NCBI GenBank assembly: GCA_963814955.1
Contig: CAWFEX010000004.1
Span: 1 to 64,000, forward strand
DNA length: 64,000 nt
Source of the DNA: DATCJA01 sp963814955
GTDB taxonomy: Bacteria > Acidobacteriota > Vicinamibacteria > Vicinamibacterales > UBA2999
Direction: 5' to 3'
A program made the position numbers and the translations under genes. The number at the start of each line of letters is the position of its first letter. Positions within the stretch are counted from its first letter, which is position 1. Below are positions 17,707 to 26,492 of this stretch, piece after piece. Below the pieces are notes generated by a model that made no database searches, was not told the DNA's origin, and saw nothing but the letters and a program-made list of their open reading frames with translations.

Positions 17707-17931
17707 ACCGTGAGCACGTTCAAGAGCGGCACCAGGGGAGACGCCCTACGCAGCCCTTTCACGCCCGCCGTATACATCGGTCAACTGGCGCGCCGCCGAG
17801 ATTCGGTGACGACCTGCCGTTAGTACCTGCATCCCCGGATGGATGGGATCGCCGATGTTTCCGGGCAATTCGTTCCACAACGATGCCCGTGGCGCTCCTG
17901 GTTTCGTTCTTGCCATGTTGCCGCGAGGACA

Positions 17932-17972
17932 AAACGACACGGATCGGGGAAGACGAAACGACACGGATCGGG
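17932..17972 (+). repeat. Direct repeat upstream of the OmpA gene
   Basis: AAACGACACGGATCGGG occurs at 17932-17948 and 17956-17972, a period of 24 bp, ending 12 bp before the OmpA-family start codon. The second copy runs into the GGGAGGGAG ribosome site. It may be an operator pair or a simple duplication of leader sequence. Confidence 0.75.
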
Positions 17973-17983
17973 AGGGAGAGTAT

Positions 17984-18916
17984 ATGCAGCAAAGACGCAG
18001 ACGACAGTGCGTGGTGCTTGCTTCGGTGTTCGTCGCAGCCCTCGCGGTGTCGCCGCGCGCGTTCGGTGACGACCAGGTTGTGGGAGTCATTACCGGACGG
18101 GGAAACGACGGCACTTTGATCGTACGCACCGACGATTCGTCGATGCTCACGGTCGCCCTGAGCGAGCTCACCCGCATCAGGCGCACCGATGGCGTCCGGC
18201 AGGAGAGGGCAGACGCGGCGACGCTGATACCCGGCCTGCGGGTTCGGTTGGAAGGCGCATTCGACGGCGGAAACCGTTTCACCGCAGAACGTATCAGTTT
18301 CTCGAGGGACGATCTCAAGATGGCGCTGGCGATCCATGGCGGGATCGACGCCACCGATCGACGCAGTCTCGAGAACCAGCAGCGGATCGAACAGAACGCC
18401 CGCAACGCGGAGCAGCACCGGCAATCACTCGAGCTGCAGTCGCAGCAGCTCACAGCCCAGGGCGAACGGCTTCGTGCCACCGAGGAGAAGATTGTCGGCA
18501 CGAGCGGATCGCTCGCGGCTACCAACGCACGAATCTCGAATCTCGATGACTACGACGTGGTATCGACGATGACGGTGTATTTCCGCAACGGCCGCGCGTC
18601 GATCGAGCCGAAGTACCTGGTCGAATTGCAGCAGTTCGCGGCGCAAGCCAAGGACAAGCCCGGCTACATGATTCAGGTCGAGGGCCACGCGTCCGCCGTA
18701 GGCTCGTACTTGTTCAATCAGAGGCTGAGCTCGGAGCGTGCCAGTACGGTCGCGGCCGTGCTGCAGCAGAGCGGCATCCCGCCGACAAAGATGCTCTGGC
18801 CCGCAGCGATGGGCGTCAGCAACCAGGTCGCGACCAACACGACGGCGCAGGGCCAAGCCGAAAACCGCCGGACCATCGTCAGCGTGCTGCAGAACAGGGG
18901 CATTACCGGACAGTAG
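17984..18916 (+). CDS. OmpA-family envelope protein with coiled coil
   Basis: 310 residues from ATG 17984 behind GGGAGGGAG; the frame is open 47 codons further upstream but lacks signal-peptide logic there. A signal peptide (CVVLASVFVAALAVSPRAFG) is followed by a small beta domain (VVGVITGRGNDGTLIVRTDD), a Gln/Glu-rich coiled coil at ~115-185 (QQRIEQNARNAEQHRQSLEL) and an OmpA peptidoglycan-binding domain (VYFRNGRASIEPKY, IQVEGHASAVGSYLFNQRLS, AENRRTIVSVLQ). It should tether the outer membrane or a periplasmic structure to the cell wall. The beta-barrel gene follows in the same direction. Confidence 0.9.
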   Translation: MQQRRRRQCVVLASVFVAALAVSPRAFGDDQVVGVITGRGNDGTLIVRTDDSSMLTVALSELTRIRRTDGVRQERADAATLIPGLRVRLEGAFDGGNRFTAERISFSRDDLKMALAIHGGIDATDRRSLENQQRIEQNARNAEQHRQSLELQSQQLTAQGERLRATEEKIVGTSGSLAATNARISNLDDYDVVSTMTVYFRNGRASIEPKYLVELQQFAAQAKDKPGYMIQVEGHASAVGSYLFNQRLSSERASTVAAVLQQSGIPPTKMLWPAAMGVSNQVATNTTAQGQAENRRTIVSVLQNRGITGQ

Positions 18917-18970
18917 CGAACGAGCCGACATCGAAGTGCGAATCACTCGCACGATTAGCACGGAGAGATC

Positions 18971-19660
18971 ATGCGATTAGCAAGTTACGTGATTGGAACA
19001 GCGATGGTTGCGGCATTCTCTGGAACGGCCATCGCACAGACGACTCCACCGCCGGCGCCGACGACCCCGACCTACAGTGGTCCCATCGAAAGCCACTGGG
19101 TCGCCGCCGGTTTCCTCGGCTCCACCTTCAACACGAGCAGCGACAGCGCCGCGATCGACAACAGCGACGGACTCGTTGGTGTCGGCGGGCAGATTGCCTA
19201 CCTCTGGCGAGGTGTCTTCGGCGGCGAGTTCCTGGCGGACTTCGCGCCGTCGATGGAGTTCGACAACAGCCGGCTCTCGGCCGACAGGAACGTCAACGTC
19301 AACAGCTATATGGCCAATGCCATTGGCACGTACCCCCTGGGCGCCGAAGGTCAGTTTCAGCCGTACGCGTCGGGCGGGTGGGGCAGGATGGCCGTGGCCG
19401 GGGACGTGTTCAACGTCATCGGCGATCCGAACAGCGGGACCGACAGGGTCAAGCAAGGACGAACAGGTGTGAACTTCGGAGGCGGGCTCATGGCCTTCGC
19501 GTCGCCTAACATCGGCATTCGCACCGACGTGCGCTATTACCGCGCATCGGACAACGATTCCGTGGACCTGGACGACCCGCTGGCCGACGCGCTGGGAGAC
19601 TCGGTGTTCTCGGGCCTCAAGTTCTGGCGCGCCAACATCGGCATGGCCCTGCGCTGGTGA
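18971..19660 (+). CDS. Outer-membrane beta-barrel protein
   Basis: 229 residues: signal peptide MRLASYVIGTAMVAAFSGTA with cleavage after AIAQ, a Pro/Thr linker, then alternating strands with Gly and aromatic residues (SHWVAAGFLGSTFNTSS, FQPYASGGWGRMAVAGD, GVNFGGGLMAFASPNIGIRT), ending with ...LKFWRANIGMALRW, the terminal aromatic typical of barrel insertion. It resembles OmpW/OmpX-like porin-fold proteins. It lies 54 bp after the OmpA-family gene and probably shares its promoter. A stem-loop follows. Confidence 0.85.
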   Translation: MRLASYVIGTAMVAAFSGTAIAQTTPPPAPTTPTYSGPIESHWVAAGFLGSTFNTSSDSAAIDNSDGLVGVGGQIAYLWRGVFGGEFLADFAPSMEFDNSRLSADRNVNVNSYMANAIGTYPLGAEGQFQPYASGGWGRMAVAGDVFNVIGDPNSGTDRVKQGRTGVNFGGGLMAFASPNIGIRTDVRYYRASDNDSVDLDDPLADALGDSVFSGLKFWRANIGMALRW

Positions 19661-19669
19661 GGAGTGGGT

Positions 19670-19694
19670 GTGAGCCAGGCTCCCCCTGGCTCAC
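19670..19694. terminator. Stem-loop between convergent genes
   Basis: GTGAGCCAGG (19670-19679) and CCTGGCTCAC (19685-19694) form a perfect 10-bp stem with a 5-base loop. It sits between the barrel-protein stop and the convergent PP2C stop. No U-tract follows on either strand, so it is a terminator-like or mRNA 3'-end hairpin. Confidence 0.65.
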
Positions 19695-19698
19695 GCCG

Positions 19699-20647
19699 CT
19701 ACGACCGTCGGAGCATGTAGTCGGCTACCAGCACGGTCACGTCGTCCGGACCATCAGCCTCCTGCGCCAAATCAATCAAGCCTCGACACTCTTCCTTCGG
19801 GCCGCGGCGGGCCGCCAGCGTGTGGGCGATTCGATCGTCCGTCACGACGTCGGTCAGTCCGTTCGTGCAGAGGAGCAAGCGGTCGTTGACGGACAGCTTG
19901 AGATGCTCCATGGCGGGCTCGGGCGTCGTCCGACTGCCTATCGTCTCGGTCACGAAGTGTCTGAGAATCCTGTCGTGCTCGCTGGAGGCGAGTGGGCCGG
20001 CTCCCGTCAGGCCGGTGGGTGTCCAGCGTGTGGGTGGCCGTCACCTGCGTCAAGATGCCGTCGCGGAACAGATAGGCTCTCGAGTGCCCGACGTGGAAGA
20101 GGAACAGATCGTCTTCGGCCACATAGGCCGCGGTCAGGCTGGTGGCCATGTCGCCCAGCTCGGCATGCGCACGGCTCGCCTCAATCACGGCGTCATTTAC
20201 ACGGCGAGAGAGGAACTCGGCCTCTTGGACGATGTCGCCCATCGTATCGACGTTGACCCGAACGTTCCACTTGCCATATTCGATGTACAGGTGCGCCAGA
20301 GCACTCAGCGCAACCCGGCTCGCCCGTGCGCCACCGGCATCCTCGCTGAGACCGTCGGCGACGAGCATGGAATACGCATACTCTTCGAAGCGCGGAGGCA
20401 AGTCGGCCGCGGCGAGGCTCGTGATGAGCGTCTCCCGCAACCGGCCGGTGCGGAGTGCGAGGTAATGGTCGGTATTGTGGGCCCGCCACTTGCCCCTGAC
20501 GGAGTCGGCGGCGATCTCGAGCGCCATCGCGGAGGAAAGCGGGTGAAATGGCTCGATGTCCAGCGGCGGCGAAATGATTGCACGCCATTGGTTCCTGGTG
20601 TCGTGATTGATGGGGGTGTCTTGCTTCAGGGGGTTGTCGTGATTCAT
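19699..20647 (-). CDS. Divergent PP2C-type Ser/Thr phosphatase, one frameshift
   Basis: PP2C motifs are spread over two frames. The first frame (20647 down to about 20010) has SVRGKWRAHNTDHYLALRTG, YSMLVADGLSEDAGG and LFLFHVGHSRAYLFRDGI. The second frame (to 19699) has EHDRILRHFVTETIG, LSVNDRLLLCTNGLTDVVTD and GPDDVTVLVADYML. Joined, this is a ~315-residue phosphatase that reverses Ser/Thr phosphorylation. Metal-site residues are present but altered (NTDH for NED, CTNG for CTDG, GHSR for GDSR), so activity may be reduced. One indel at about 20008-20012 breaks it. Its start overlaps the stop of the upstream DUF4136 fusion gene by 4 bp (ATGA). Confidence 0.8.
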
Positions 20648-21537
20648 GGACGCACCATTCTTTCCACTGGATAACGCTTGAAGATGCGGGCAATCGCGGC
20701 GTCTATCTGCACCGCGCGTTTCGACGGCTCCGATTCGAGCGGCGCAGCGACTCGCGCGCGAAACACCTCGCGTCGGCTTCGCGGCTCCCTCAGAACGATG
20801 AACAGCGTCCCGACCGCGTATACCCCGCGAAGGCCGGTCCCTGGAAACGGTTCCGAATCCAGGTCGACGTCGGTTCGCTGCAACGACCGGTACTTCGCGA
20901 TCACATCGCAGGGCTCGCCAGTCAGCTTCGTAAGGCCGCGCGCGGCCAGTTCCCGGTCCACTGCCGCGACGATCTGCTGGTCAGTGGCCTTGTCGTAGGC
21001 GGGCCACCCTACGTTCCAGCAATACGTCTTCAGCTTCGAGAAATCGAAGTGCTTGTCCACCTTGACGCTGATACCGTACTTCGCGTCGCTGGCGGCCGTC
21101 GCACTCGCCGCGGTGAGGAGCAGTACCGCAACGAAGAAGGAATTGAGATGGGCCCTCCTGGTTGTCCGCCGAGCCGCGCGGCGCACCGGCCCACGAACGA
21201 GGAGGTACGGAACCACCGCGAGCAGCGACATCACGATCAACGCCTGGAGCGGATAGAGGCGGTGCAGGACGACGAGCTGGTACACGGAATCCAGCGCGAA
21301 CGCCATCACACATAGTCGACCGATGTCTTTCCATCCTTCTCGCAGCAGCGCCTGCCGGACCGACGGATTGCTGACAACGGCCCACAGGTAGGCCGATCGG
21401 TTTGCCGCCGCGTCCCTCAATCCGGCGCGCACCGCCAGGCCAATTGCGATCGCCGGCTGCATGAGGAATCGGAACCACATCGGCCCGTCGACTCGCCCGG
21501 CAAGTTGTTCCCACGCACGCGCCAACGCCTCTTCCAT
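20644..21537 (-). CDS. Membrane protein fused to a DUF4136 domain
   Basis: 297 residues. Residues 1-~125 are a helical membrane region (MWFRFLMQPAIAIGLAVRAG, LYPLQALIVMSLLAVVPYLL). A second hydrophobic stretch, HLNSFFVAVLLLTAASATAA (~130-150), looks like a signal peptide placed internally. The rest is a DUF4136 domain (KYGISVKVDKHFDFSKLKTY ... VDRELAARGLTKL ... IARIFKRYP). Elsewhere these two parts would be expected as separate genes, so this looks like a fusion through loss of a stop, or an indel. It is coupled to the PP2C gene. The membrane region may anchor the DUF4136 domain outside the cytoplasm. Confidence 0.75.
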   Translation of the reverse strand: MEEALARAWEQLAGRVDGPMWFRFLMQPAIAIGLAVRAGLRDAAANRSAYLWAVVSNPSVRQALLREGWKDIGRLCVMAFALDSVYQLVVLHRLYPLQALIVMSLLAVVPYLLVRGPVRRAARRTTRRAHLNSFFVAVLLLTAASATAASDAKYGISVKVDKHFDFSKLKTYCWNVGWPAYDKATDQQIVAAVDRELAARGLTKLTGEPCDVIAKYRSLQRTDVDLDSEPFPGTGLRGVYAVGTLFIVLREPRSRREVFRARVAAPLESEPSKRAVQIDAAIARIFKRYPVERMVRP

Positions 21538-21785
21538 GTTGCGGCACGACCTTCTGCAAGTCGTGCAAGGCGCGCTCCGCAGGCGCGTTCCGACAGCACT
21601 CGGCGGTAATTCTCACAATCAGCGGTGACCACTCTCAACACCCTGACAGGGTTCCCCCCGCTTCCAGCGGCTCACCGGTAAAAACGCAGCCGTCGCGGCG
21701 GCACAACGCGTGCTCGGAGATGCCTCCGGTACGAAAATGACCGCACGAGTCTACGTGGGCGGTCAGAAGGGAACAACGGTATCCA

Positions 21786-22931
21786 GTGCGTTTTCTTTCG
21801 TCTTTTGAGCGCCTCGTCTCCCTCGTGCTTCTGTTGACGGTGATCGCATTGATGGCCGTCGTTGTCCGGCCGGAGGTGGCGACGACTGCAGCCGAAGCTG
21901 CTCCCGATGCGACATCGGCGGACACGTTCAACGATGCGCATTTCCACCTGACGAATTACGTCCAGGAAGGCATCGATGTTCACCAGTTCCTGCGCATCAT
22001 GGGAACGCGCGTTGGACGGTCGGCCCTCTTTGGCATTCCTCTTCAGCAACAGTGGTCGTACGCCAACTCGGGCGATTTCGCCCCCACCTATTACCTGCAG
22101 ACCGACGCGCCGCTCTATTACTACTCGTTCACCGACGCCTACATCGCCACGCTGTATCGCTCTCTCCCCGAAGCGGAGCGCTCCCGCTTCGATCCGATGA
22201 TCACCGGCTTCGATCCGGCGGACATGTATGGCGTGGATCACATCCGCCGCGTCCTGCGGATGTTCCCGGGCGTCTTCACCGGCATCGGTGAGTTCACCAT
22301 CCACAAGGAATTCGTGTCAGGCAAGTTGCCCGGAGAAACGCCGAGTCTGACGAATCCTGCCCTCGACCGCATTCTCAGTTTCGCGGAGGACTCCGGCCTC
22401 GTGGTCCTGATTCACAACGACATCGACATCCCGTTCGCGAAACAGAACGCCGCGCCGGCGTACCTGGCCCAGATGAAGGCGCTGCTGATGCGCCATCCCC
22501 GGGCCCGGATCATCTGGGCGCACACCGGCCTCGGCCGCGTGGTCCAACCTATCAGCGCGTCGGCGGGTACCGCACAACGCACGCCTGCACACCTGCAAAT
22601 CGTCGAGGACATCCTCAGCGATCCGGCGCTCAGCCACGTGAACTTCGACATCTCGTGGGACGAGGTCGCCAAGTATGCGGTTGCCACCCCGGACTCGATC
22701 GCGCGGATCGCCGCCATGTTCAATCGACATTCCGACAGGTTCCTGTTTGGGACCGACACTGTTGCGCCGCAGGGCCCAGACCCCTACTTCGCCGTCTACG
22801 ACATGTGGGCGCCGGTCTGGCGTCTGGTGACGCCGGAGGCGAGCCTCATGATCCGCAAGGCGAACTACGAACGCATCTTCAACGAAGGCCGGATGCGGGT
22901 TCGTGAATGGGAGCGCCTGCACCTCAAGTGA
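21786..22931 (+). CDS. Membrane-anchored or exported amidohydrolase
   Basis: 381 residues. A hydrophobic N-terminus (RLVSLVLLLTVIALMAVVVR) precedes an amidohydrolase-2-type TIM barrel with FNDAHFHLTNYVQEG (HxH metal motif), GIGEFTIHKEFV, LVVLIHNDIDIP, IIWAHTGLGR and FLFGTDTVAP (the catalytic Asp). It should hydrolyse or decarboxylate a carboxylated or amide substrate outside the cytoplasm. It heads a three-gene set with a DcaP-like porin (23 bp downstream) and a glutaminase, which suggests uptake and breakdown of a nitrogenous compound. The substrate is not known. Confidence 0.85.
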   Translation: MRFLSSFERLVSLVLLLTVIALMAVVVRPEVATTAAEAAPDATSADTFNDAHFHLTNYVQEGIDVHQFLRIMGTRVGRSALFGIPLQQQWSYANSGDFAPTYYLQTDAPLYYYSFTDAYIATLYRSLPEAERSRFDPMITGFDPADMYGVDHIRRVLRMFPGVFTGIGEFTIHKEFVSGKLPGETPSLTNPALDRILSFAEDSGLVVLIHNDIDIPFAKQNAAPAYLAQMKALLMRHPRARIIWAHTGLGRVVQPISASAGTAQRTPAHLQIVEDILSDPALSHVNFDISWDEVAKYAVATPDSIARIAAMFNRHSDRFLFGTDTVAPQGPDPYFAVYDMWAPVWRLVTPEASLMIRKANYERIFNEGRMRVREWERLHLK

Positions 22932-22954
22932 CGAACGCCGGAAGGAGAATCGAC

Positions 22955-24229
22955 ATGGATGCGACACATAAACGGGTACGCCTGGCCACGCGAGCGGGCG
23001 CCTGCGTGTTCCTGCTGCTGATCGGCGCATCGGGTGGCGCTCGTGCGCAGAGCTTGAACGCGCCGGGATCGACAAGCGCACAGGCGGCGCCGCCGGCAGA
23101 GACTGGAACGCTCGAGATTTACGGATTCGGGCAAGCGGACGCGATCGCCGACTTCAACCAGACCCACCCCGACTGGTACGACGTACTTCGGCCATCGCGG
23201 CTGCCGTCGTTCCCGAACGAGTTCGGCGAGGACGGCCATTTCTACCTCAGCCCCCGCCAGAGCCGCTTCGGCGCGACTGGTGTGCTTCCTACAGCAAACG
23301 GTGACGTCAGAGCGACGTTCGAGTTCGACATGTTCGGCGTTGGCCGTGACGCCGGGCTGACCACGATCCGGCTGCGACACGCCTGGGGGCAATGGAAGCA
23401 AATCGGAGCAGGGCAGACCAACAGCCAGTTCATGGACGTGGATGTGTTCCCCAACATCCTGGATTACTGGGGACCGAACGGGATGCTGTTCTTCCGCAAC
23501 ACGCAAGTGTTCTGGAAGCCGTACGAGGACGGCGCCTCGAACGCGGCGATCGCCATTGAAAACCCGGGCGCCAGCGGCGACGCGGGACTCCTGTCGGAAC
23601 GTATCGAGCTGCAGAACATCAGGGGGCGCTTCCCGATGCCCGACATCACCGGCCACTATCGCCGGGGAGGCGGCTTCGGATACGTCCAGGTTGGCGGTGC
23701 GGTGCGGTACCTCGCCTGGGACGACCTGCTCCCTAACGATCAGTTCGATCTGAGTGGCCACGTCTGGGGTTGGGGCCTCAGCGTCAGCTCGAACGTGAAG
23801 GCCACCGCCAGCGACGTGCTGCGGCTGCAGGCGATCTACGGCGAAGGCATCCAGAACTACTTCAACGACGCGCCGGTCGACGTGGGCGTGAAGAGGAACC
23901 CGGGCAACGCGGTCACGCCCGTCGACGGCGAAGCCCTGCCTATCCTCGGCCTCGTCGCGTATCTCGATCACACCTGGAGCAGCCGGTGGTCGACAGCGGT
24001 CGGCTATGCGCGCGTCGACGTCGACAACAGCGACCTTCAGGCGCCGAAGGCGTTCAAGGTCGGTGAATACGCCTCGGTCAACCTGCTGAGCACACCCGTG
24101 AGGAACGTGATGATCGGCGGCGAGCTGCAATGGGTGCGCCGTGAGAACAACTCAGACGACTTCAAGGTAGACGACGTACGCGTGCAGTTCTCGCTCAAAT
24201 ACAGCTTTTCGTACAAGTTGGGAGGGTAG
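22955..24229 (+). CDS. DcaP-like outer-membrane porin
   Basis: 424 residues from ATG 22955 behind GAAGGAG. Signal peptide (ACVFLLLIGASGGARAQ), a short linker, then LEIYGFGQADAIADFNQTHP and SPRQSRFGATGVLPTANGDV, the start of DcaP-type porins. Repeated amphipathic strands follow, ending VDDVRVQFSLKYSFSYKLGG. DcaP proteins form outer-membrane channels for small organic acids such as dicarboxylates. It lies between an exported amidohydrolase and a glutaminase, so it may deliver their substrate to the periplasm. Confidence 0.85.
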   Translation: MDATHKRVRLATRAGACVFLLLIGASGGARAQSLNAPGSTSAQAAPPAETGTLEIYGFGQADAIADFNQTHPDWYDVLRPSRLPSFPNEFGEDGHFYLSPRQSRFGATGVLPTANGDVRATFEFDMFGVGRDAGLTTIRLRHAWGQWKQIGAGQTNSQFMDVDVFPNILDYWGPNGMLFFRNTQVFWKPYEDGASNAAIAIENPGASGDAGLLSERIELQNIRGRFPMPDITGHYRRGGGFGYVQVGGAVRYLAWDDLLPNDQFDLSGHVWGWGLSVSSNVKATASDVLRLQAIYGEGIQNYFNDAPVDVGVKRNPGNAVTPVDGEALPILGLVAYLDHTWSSRWSTAVGYARVDVDNSDLQAPKAFKVGEYASVNLLSTPVRNVMIGGELQWVRRENNSDDFKVDDVRVQFSLKYSFSYKLGG

Positions 24230-24231
24230 TC

Positions 24232-25290
24232 ATGTCCAGCAAACTTCGATTGATGAGCAGACGCCAGTGGCTCGCCGCCACCGCGTTCACGGCAATCGCC
24301 GTCGGGGGGGCGCTTGTGGCGCAGCAGCCGCGCTCGTCGGATCCCCAGACGGCCGTCAATAGCGCGTATAACGAGTTCAAAACGCTGAAAGAAGGAAAGA
24401 ACGCGGATTACATCCCGGCGCTCGCGAAGGTCGATCCCAACCTGTTCGGGATCGCGCTCGTCACCGTCGACGGCAAGGTCTACACCGCCGGAGACATCCG
24501 TACGGAAGTCTCGATGCAATCGATTTCCAAGGTATTCACCATGGCGCAGGTGATCCAGGAGCAGGGCCCGGAAGCGATCGAGAAGCGGATTGGCGTGGAC
24601 GCAACCGGGGCACGTTTCAACTCGATCATCGCGGTCGAAGCGGTGCGGACCGTCGTGGGCACCGGCGCGCCGGAGATGAACCCTCTGGTGAACCCTGGCG
24701 CCATCTCCACCACCAGTATGGTCACGGGTACGTCCTCCGACGCAGTGTGGAACAAGATTCTCGGCACGTACAACGATTACGCAGGCCGCCCGCTCAAGGT
24801 GCTGCACGACGTCTACAAGTCCGAATCGGACACGAATCAGCGCAATCAGGCCATCGGGGCGCTGATGCTGGCGTACGGATACATCAAGGACGACTGGCAG
24901 CAGGCCGTTGACCTCTACACGAGACAGTGCTCGGTCGGCATCAATGCGAAGGACCTCGCCATGATGGCAGCGACGCTGGCGACGGGCGGCAAAAACCCCG
25001 CCACAGGCAAGCGGGTCATCGACGCGTCGAAAGTCCCCTCGGTGCTGGCGGTCATGGCCACCGCAGGGTTGTACGACGATTCGGGCAAGTGGCTGTATCA
25101 CACGGGACTGCCCGCGAAGAGCGGCGTCGGCGGCGGGATTATCGCCGTGTCACCGGGCAAGTTCGGCATCGCGGTCGTCTCACCCCCGCTGGACGATGCG
25201 GGCAACAGCGTGCGAGCGCAGCGGGCGATCACCACGATTTCGAACGCGCTGGGCGGCAACCCGTTCGCGGCGCGCGTTCACGCGGAGTGA
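24232..25290 (+). CDS. glsA: Glutaminase with Tat-like signal peptide
   Basis: 352 residues. The N-terminus MSSKLRLMSRRQWLAATAFT carries a twin-arginine-like RRQWL followed by a hydrophobic core, so export by Tat is likely; most glutaminases are cytoplasmic. Catalytic Ser97 and Lys100 are in SMQSISKVF; MNPLVNPGAI and the C-terminal VSPGKFGIAVVSPPLDDAGN also match the serine-dependent glutaminase family. It converts glutamine to glutamate and ammonia, which can scavenge nitrogen or buffer acid. It begins 2 bp after the porin stop. Its 3' end overlaps the convergent gene by 13 bp. Confidence 0.93.
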   Translation: MSSKLRLMSRRQWLAATAFTAIAVGGALVAQQPRSSDPQTAVNSAYNEFKTLKEGKNADYIPALAKVDPNLFGIALVTVDGKVYTAGDIRTEVSMQSISKVFTMAQVIQEQGPEAIEKRIGVDATGARFNSIIAVEAVRTVVGTGAPEMNPLVNPGAISTTSMVTGTSSDAVWNKILGTYNDYAGRPLKVLHDVYKSESDTNQRNQAIGALMLAYGYIKDDWQQAVDLYTRQCSVGINAKDLAMMAATLATGGKNPATGKRVIDASKVPSVLAVMATAGLYDDSGKWLYHTGLPAKSGVGGGIIAVSPGKFGIAVVSPPLDDAGNSVRAQRAITTISNALGGNPFAARVHAE

Positions 25291-26492
25291 ACTTCGGCAG
25301 GCCCCACCCGCCACAGGAGCGTATGTTGCTGAGACGCATCCCGAAACATGCACGAGACCTGGCCGTCCTCGGATGCAACGAAGACGACGCTGCCCGGGTG
25401 CTCTCCGGCGTATGTCGCGCCGGCGTGATGGCGGGTTCCTCGACTGCCGAGATCAATCAGTCGAGAACGGCGTCCCTCGACATCCGCGGCTTCCGCGAGG
25501 GCGGTGGGACGACCGAGGGGCAGCATCACACCGAAGGCGACCAGCGCCAGGTGACGGTTGGCGACGATCGCGCCGTCGATCGCCGTCAACGCGCCGAGCT
25601 CTTCGGTGACCCGCTCCGCCTCCGTCAGGAATGCATTACGAAGCAGGCTGCCGAAGGCCACACCGCCTTCCGAGGGGCGACGATGACTCCCGACGCGTCG
25701 CGCCAGCCGCAGGAGCGACGCCAGCGACGAGTCGCCCGCCATCCGATACGTTGCGCCTTCCGCCACGTCGGGCGCCTCGTCCGGGCTGACGATCAGAATG
25801 CCTCCGCGACCGTGCGCCGCCATTTCCCGCACCAGCGATCGGACCGCCTCGACGTAGTCGGGGATGACAGGCTCGTCGAGATCCGCCGCCCGCGCGGTCG
25901 CCTCGAGCGCCCGGCGAACGGGGCCGGCGGAGAACACGACATCCTCTCCGCCCGTAAGCACGGCCCCGCGATCGTAGGCGAGCAGGAGTTCCCTTCCGCT
26001 GCGGATGGAGAGGCAGCCGGGCCGCGGAGTCATGATCTTGATGAACGGATCGGGGTCGACGTTGAAGCCTTCGCGAGCCAGCCCTGCGATCACGAGCGTT
26101 CCGTCGTGCTTCACGTTGACGGCGGAATGGATGCGGCGATCGCCGCCGGCGACTGCGAGCTTCACCAGTTCGTCGACGGCAAACGGTCGAGGGGATTCGA
26201 AACGCTGGACCTTCCACTGGTACAGGGGCGCGGTCCCGGATTCGGCATCCGGAATAATGAAATCGACCGGGCTCGTTCCAAGAAACGCGACGCCGATGGT
26301 GTTGTGCTCACCCTCGTGAGTCTCGAGGCCGGCCCAGAAGATGGTGGTGAGCAACTCAATGAGGACGCCGTCGGGCACCTCTGTCAGGCAGCCGTTCTTC
26401 GCCGTAACCCGTTCTCGCAGCAGCGGCACAAGGGCCGGAGGAAACACGTGCGTCTTGGTTTCGGAGACAGAACGGTCGCGCTCACCGATCAT
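25278..26492 (-). CDS. DisA_N/DACNV-like putative sensor or diadenylate-cyclase-related protein
   Basis: 404 residues. The N-terminal part (~1-250) has no clear named domain but contains PLYQWKVQRFESPRPFAVDE and VIAGLAREGFNVDPDPF. The C-terminal part resembles the DisA-type nucleotide cyclase fold: GALTAIDGAIVANRHLALVA holds the DGA motif and SRGTRHHAGATYA a version of the GTRHxA motif, in which the second Arg of the canonical RHR is His. It could make c-di-AMP or sense a nucleotide. It overlaps the upstream receiver gene by 4 bp (ATGA), so the two act together. Classification is from motif memory and moderately sure. Confidence 0.65.
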   Translation of the reverse strand: MIGERDRSVSETKTHVFPPALVPLLRERVTAKNGCLTEVPDGVLIELLTTIFWAGLETHEGEHNTIGVAFLGTSPVDFIIPDAESGTAPLYQWKVQRFESPRPFAVDELVKLAVAGGDRRIHSAVNVKHDGTLVIAGLAREGFNVDPDPFIKIMTPRPGCLSIRSGRELLLAYDRGAVLTGGEDVVFSAGPVRRALEATARAADLDEPVIPDYVEAVRSLVREMAAHGRGGILIVSPDEAPDVAEGATYRMAGDSSLASLLRLARRVGSHRRPSEGGVAFGSLLRNAFLTEAERVTEELGALTAIDGAIVANRHLALVAFGVMLPLGRPTALAEAADVEGRRSRLIDLGSRGTRHHAGATYAGEHPGSVVFVASEDGQVSCMFRDASQQHTLLWRVGPAEVHSA

